The notes beneath the pieces are model-generated. The model was not told the origin of the DNA. It made no database searches and was given only the letters and a program-made list of their open reading frames with translations. A stretch of 64,000 nucleotides of DNA, from positions 1 through 64,000 of the forward strand of contig QNGA01000015.1 in assembly GCA_003298465.1 (NCBI GenBank), in the 5' to 3' direction. This DNA is from a halophilic archaeon. GTDB lineage: Archaea; Halobacteriota; Halobacteria; Halobacteriales; Haladaptataceae. The position numbers and the translations under genes were made by a program. Each line of letters starts with the position of its first letter. Position 1 is the stretch's first letter. Positions 62,563-64,000 of the stretch are shown here, one piece after another.

Positions 62563-64000
62563 GTGGCCAATATCACCAATTACGGTTTCGTCATTGACAA
62601 TCGGAGGTGCATTGGATGTCATGCGTGTACAGTCGCATGTAAGACTGAACACGATGACCCAATCGGTGTGAACAAGACCTGGGTGAAATACATTGAGAAA
62701 GGGGATTTCCCGAATACAAATCGGAATTTCTCGGTAATGCGGTGTAACCACTGCGACGACTCGCCTTGCACCGACGTATGCCCAGTCACTTCGCTTTGGG
62801 AGCGCGAAGACGGCATCGTTGACTTCGATCCTGAGCGCTGTATCGGATGTAAAGCATGCATGCAAGGTTGTCCCTACGATGCGCTGTACATTGATCCAGA
62901 AACATCTACAGCCGCGAAGTGTAATTATTGCTCACACCGAGTTGATTCGGGGAGAGAACCTGCTTGTGTAACGGTCTGTCCAGAAGATGCTATCCTCGCG
63001 GGCGACATGGAAAATCCCAACACAGAAATTACCGAAACTGTCGCAGACGAGGAGGTTCAGGCCAGAAAACCAGAAAAAGGCACCGAACCCAAACTGTTCT
63101 ACGTTAACGGCGATGAGGGTTCGATCACCCCTGGTTCAACCGGCCGCGAGGAACACTACATGTGGTCGGATGCCCCAAACCAAATTGAGACTCAAGGTGC
63201 ATCTCGGGAGGACTTTGATCTCCAGAAGGCCGCTGAATCACTCGCCGAGTCGGATGTGTCACTAGCAACTGAAGAGAACGACGGTCAATCGCAAACTCGT
63301 GCTGATGGTGGATCGGCGCACGCAAACGGTGGCTGTAGTTGCGGTGGTGGCTGCGGGTGTGGCGGTAACTGCTCATGTAACTCTGACGATCATGTCACCT
63401 CTGACGGGGGCTATAACACGACATCAACAACTGGAACAACGAGTGAGAAAAAGGACCGAACGAGCAAGGCTTACGAGCTGCTTCATGAAGAGGCGCGCCG
63501 AGTATACGATATTGGCGAGAGCCATTACGAATCCTGGGGCTGGGAGGTCTACTCCTATACGATGACTAAGTCGATTTCGGCAGGTGTTTTCCTGCTCCCA
63601 GCACTACTAATGGCGTTCGGAGTTCTTGAGCCGAATGTTACACTAATAGGGGTGAGTTCACTTGTTAGCGCAGTGTTCCTTGCTCTGACTGGCGTGCTGC
63701 TCATTCTCGACCTCGAACAACCGATGCGGTTCCACTGGGTACTGTTACGACCTAACTGGAATTCCTGGCTTGTGAAAGGCGCATATATCATCACCGGATT
63801 CGGCGCCTTCCTCGGGCTAATGGTGATTGGCTGGCTACTGAACGTCACAGCTATTGTGAATCCAGTGATACTACTGGTTGGAGCAGTCTTAGCGGCTGCG
63901 ACCGGTATTTACACTGCATTTCTGTTTAGCCAATCAAAAGGTCGAGACCTCTGGCAGAGTCCTGCAATGCCGCTCCACATGCTCGCACAGGCATTCGTTG
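62563..64000 (+). CDS. Four-cluster ferredoxin fused to NrfD/DmsC-type membrane subunit (cut by window end)
   Basis: From GTG 62563 the frame runs open to the window end (479 codons). Residues about 1-165 form a DmsB/NrfC-type electron-transfer domain with four Cys clusters: CIGCHACTVAC, CNHCDDSPCTDVCP, CIGCKACMQGCP and CNYCSH...CVTVCP. A linker follows, with a short Cys/Gly-rich knot (about 254-270, GGCSCGGGCGCGG). From about residue 325 a polytopic NrfD-like domain begins (SISAGVFLLPALLMAFGVL, MRFHWVLLRPNWNSWLVKGA). It should pass electrons between a molybdoenzyme and quinone. After xsc, a sulfite-oxidising (SoeABC-like) complex is the best guess. Confidence 0.85.
   Translation, partial: MANITNYGFVIDNRRCIGCHACTVACKTEHDDPIGVNKTWVKYIEKGDFPNTNRNFSVMRCNHCDDSPCTDVCPVTSLWEREDGIVDFDPERCIGCKACMQGCPYDALYIDPETSTAAKCNYCSHRVDSGREPACVTVCPEDAILAGDMENPNTEITETVADEEVQARKPEKGTEPKLFYVNGDEGSITPGSTGREEHYMWSDAPNQIETQGASREDFDLQKAAESLAESDVSLATEENDGQSQTRADGGSAHANGGCSCGGGCGCGGNCSCNSDDHVTSDGGYNTTSTTGTTSEKKDRTSKAYELLHEEARRVYDIGESHYESWGWEVYSYTMTKSISAGVFLLPALLMAFGVLEPNVTLIGVSSLVSAVFLALTGVLLILDLEQPMRFHWVLLRPNWNSWLVKGAYIITGFGAFLGLMVIGWLLNVTAIVNPVILLVGAVLAAATGIYTAFLFSQSKGRDLWQSPAMPLHMLAQAFV

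Noticed and set aside
1..64000. tRNA, rRNA or CRISPR array
   Set aside because: No cloverleaf-like sequence with the conserved TTCGA core, no rRNA motifs and no regularly spaced repeats were found by eye.

Overview
The window comes from a haloarchaeon. Proteins are strongly acidic, secreted proteins carry Tat-type RR motifs followed by a Cys lipobox, and several families are typical of Halobacteria: Bat-type regulator, DUF7835 and CPxCG mini zinc fingers, Lrp fused to TrkA-C, DacZ, the short malate synthase and a MobB-MoaE fusion. Many starts lie 24-28 nt downstream of a TATA box, as in leaderless haloarchaeal mRNAs. No rRNA, tRNA or CRISPR array was seen. Decayed IS605-, IS5- and IS6-type elements and several gene stubs point to an accessory, rearranged region.

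Layout. 0-10 kb: end of a Bat-type regulator, small zinc-finger proteins, two APC amino-acid permeases (one with a C-terminal tandem UspA), an Lrp/TrkA-C regulator, a dead tnpB and a PadR regulator. 10-18 kb: a tandem CNNM/CBS pair lying between stubs of a sugar oxidoreductase and a sugar isomerase, then three UspA genes, DUF211 and a VIT1-type transporter. 17.7-22.2 kb: a threonine-synthase-like gene, a broken IS5 transposase, an MthK-like K+ channel and an IS6 stub. 22-31 kb: membrane and beta-helix surface proteins, a diadenylate cyclase (DacZ) and a KhtT/KhtU K+/H+ antiporter pair. 30.8-31.8 kb: a CNNM remnant cut by a truncated tnpB. 31.9-34.7 kb: trkA-trkH. 35-40 kb: a permease stub, a PhoD-like phosphatase, an alpha/beta hydrolase and a PAC2-family protein. 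40.7-45.5 kb: a Tfx regulator divergent from wtpABC-like tungstate/molybdate import genes, then malate synthase.

The right third (45.7-64 kb) is more AT-rich. It reads as a catabolic island for C2 sulfonates: an Fe-type alcohol dehydrogenase, a Rieske protein with an amidohydrolase, a MobB-MoaE fusion, a UspA, a tripartite tricarboxylate transporter (TctABC), an IclR regulator, an acylating sulfoacetaldehyde dehydrogenase (SauS-like), sulfoacetaldehyde acetyltransferase (Xsc), phosphate acetyltransferase (Pta), a class III CoA-transferase and a four-cluster ferredoxin fused to an NrfD-type membrane domain, cut by the window end. The most economical model is: sulfonate uptake by TctABC; activation by the CoA-transferase; reduction by SauS to sulfoacetaldehyde; cleavage by Xsc to acetyl phosphate and sulfite; conversion to acetyl-CoA by Pta; entry into carbon metabolism through malate synthase; and oxidation of sulfite by a molybdoenzyme served by the terminal FeS/NrfD protein, with Mo supplied by Wtp and MobB. 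The Xsc and Pta assignments are firm. The substrate, the CoA-transferase role and the sulfite-oxidase role are inferred from context.

A second theme is potassium control. DacZ, KhtTU, TrkAH, an RCK channel and a TrkA-C regulator all lie within about 27 kb, consistent with c-di-AMP-linked osmotic control.
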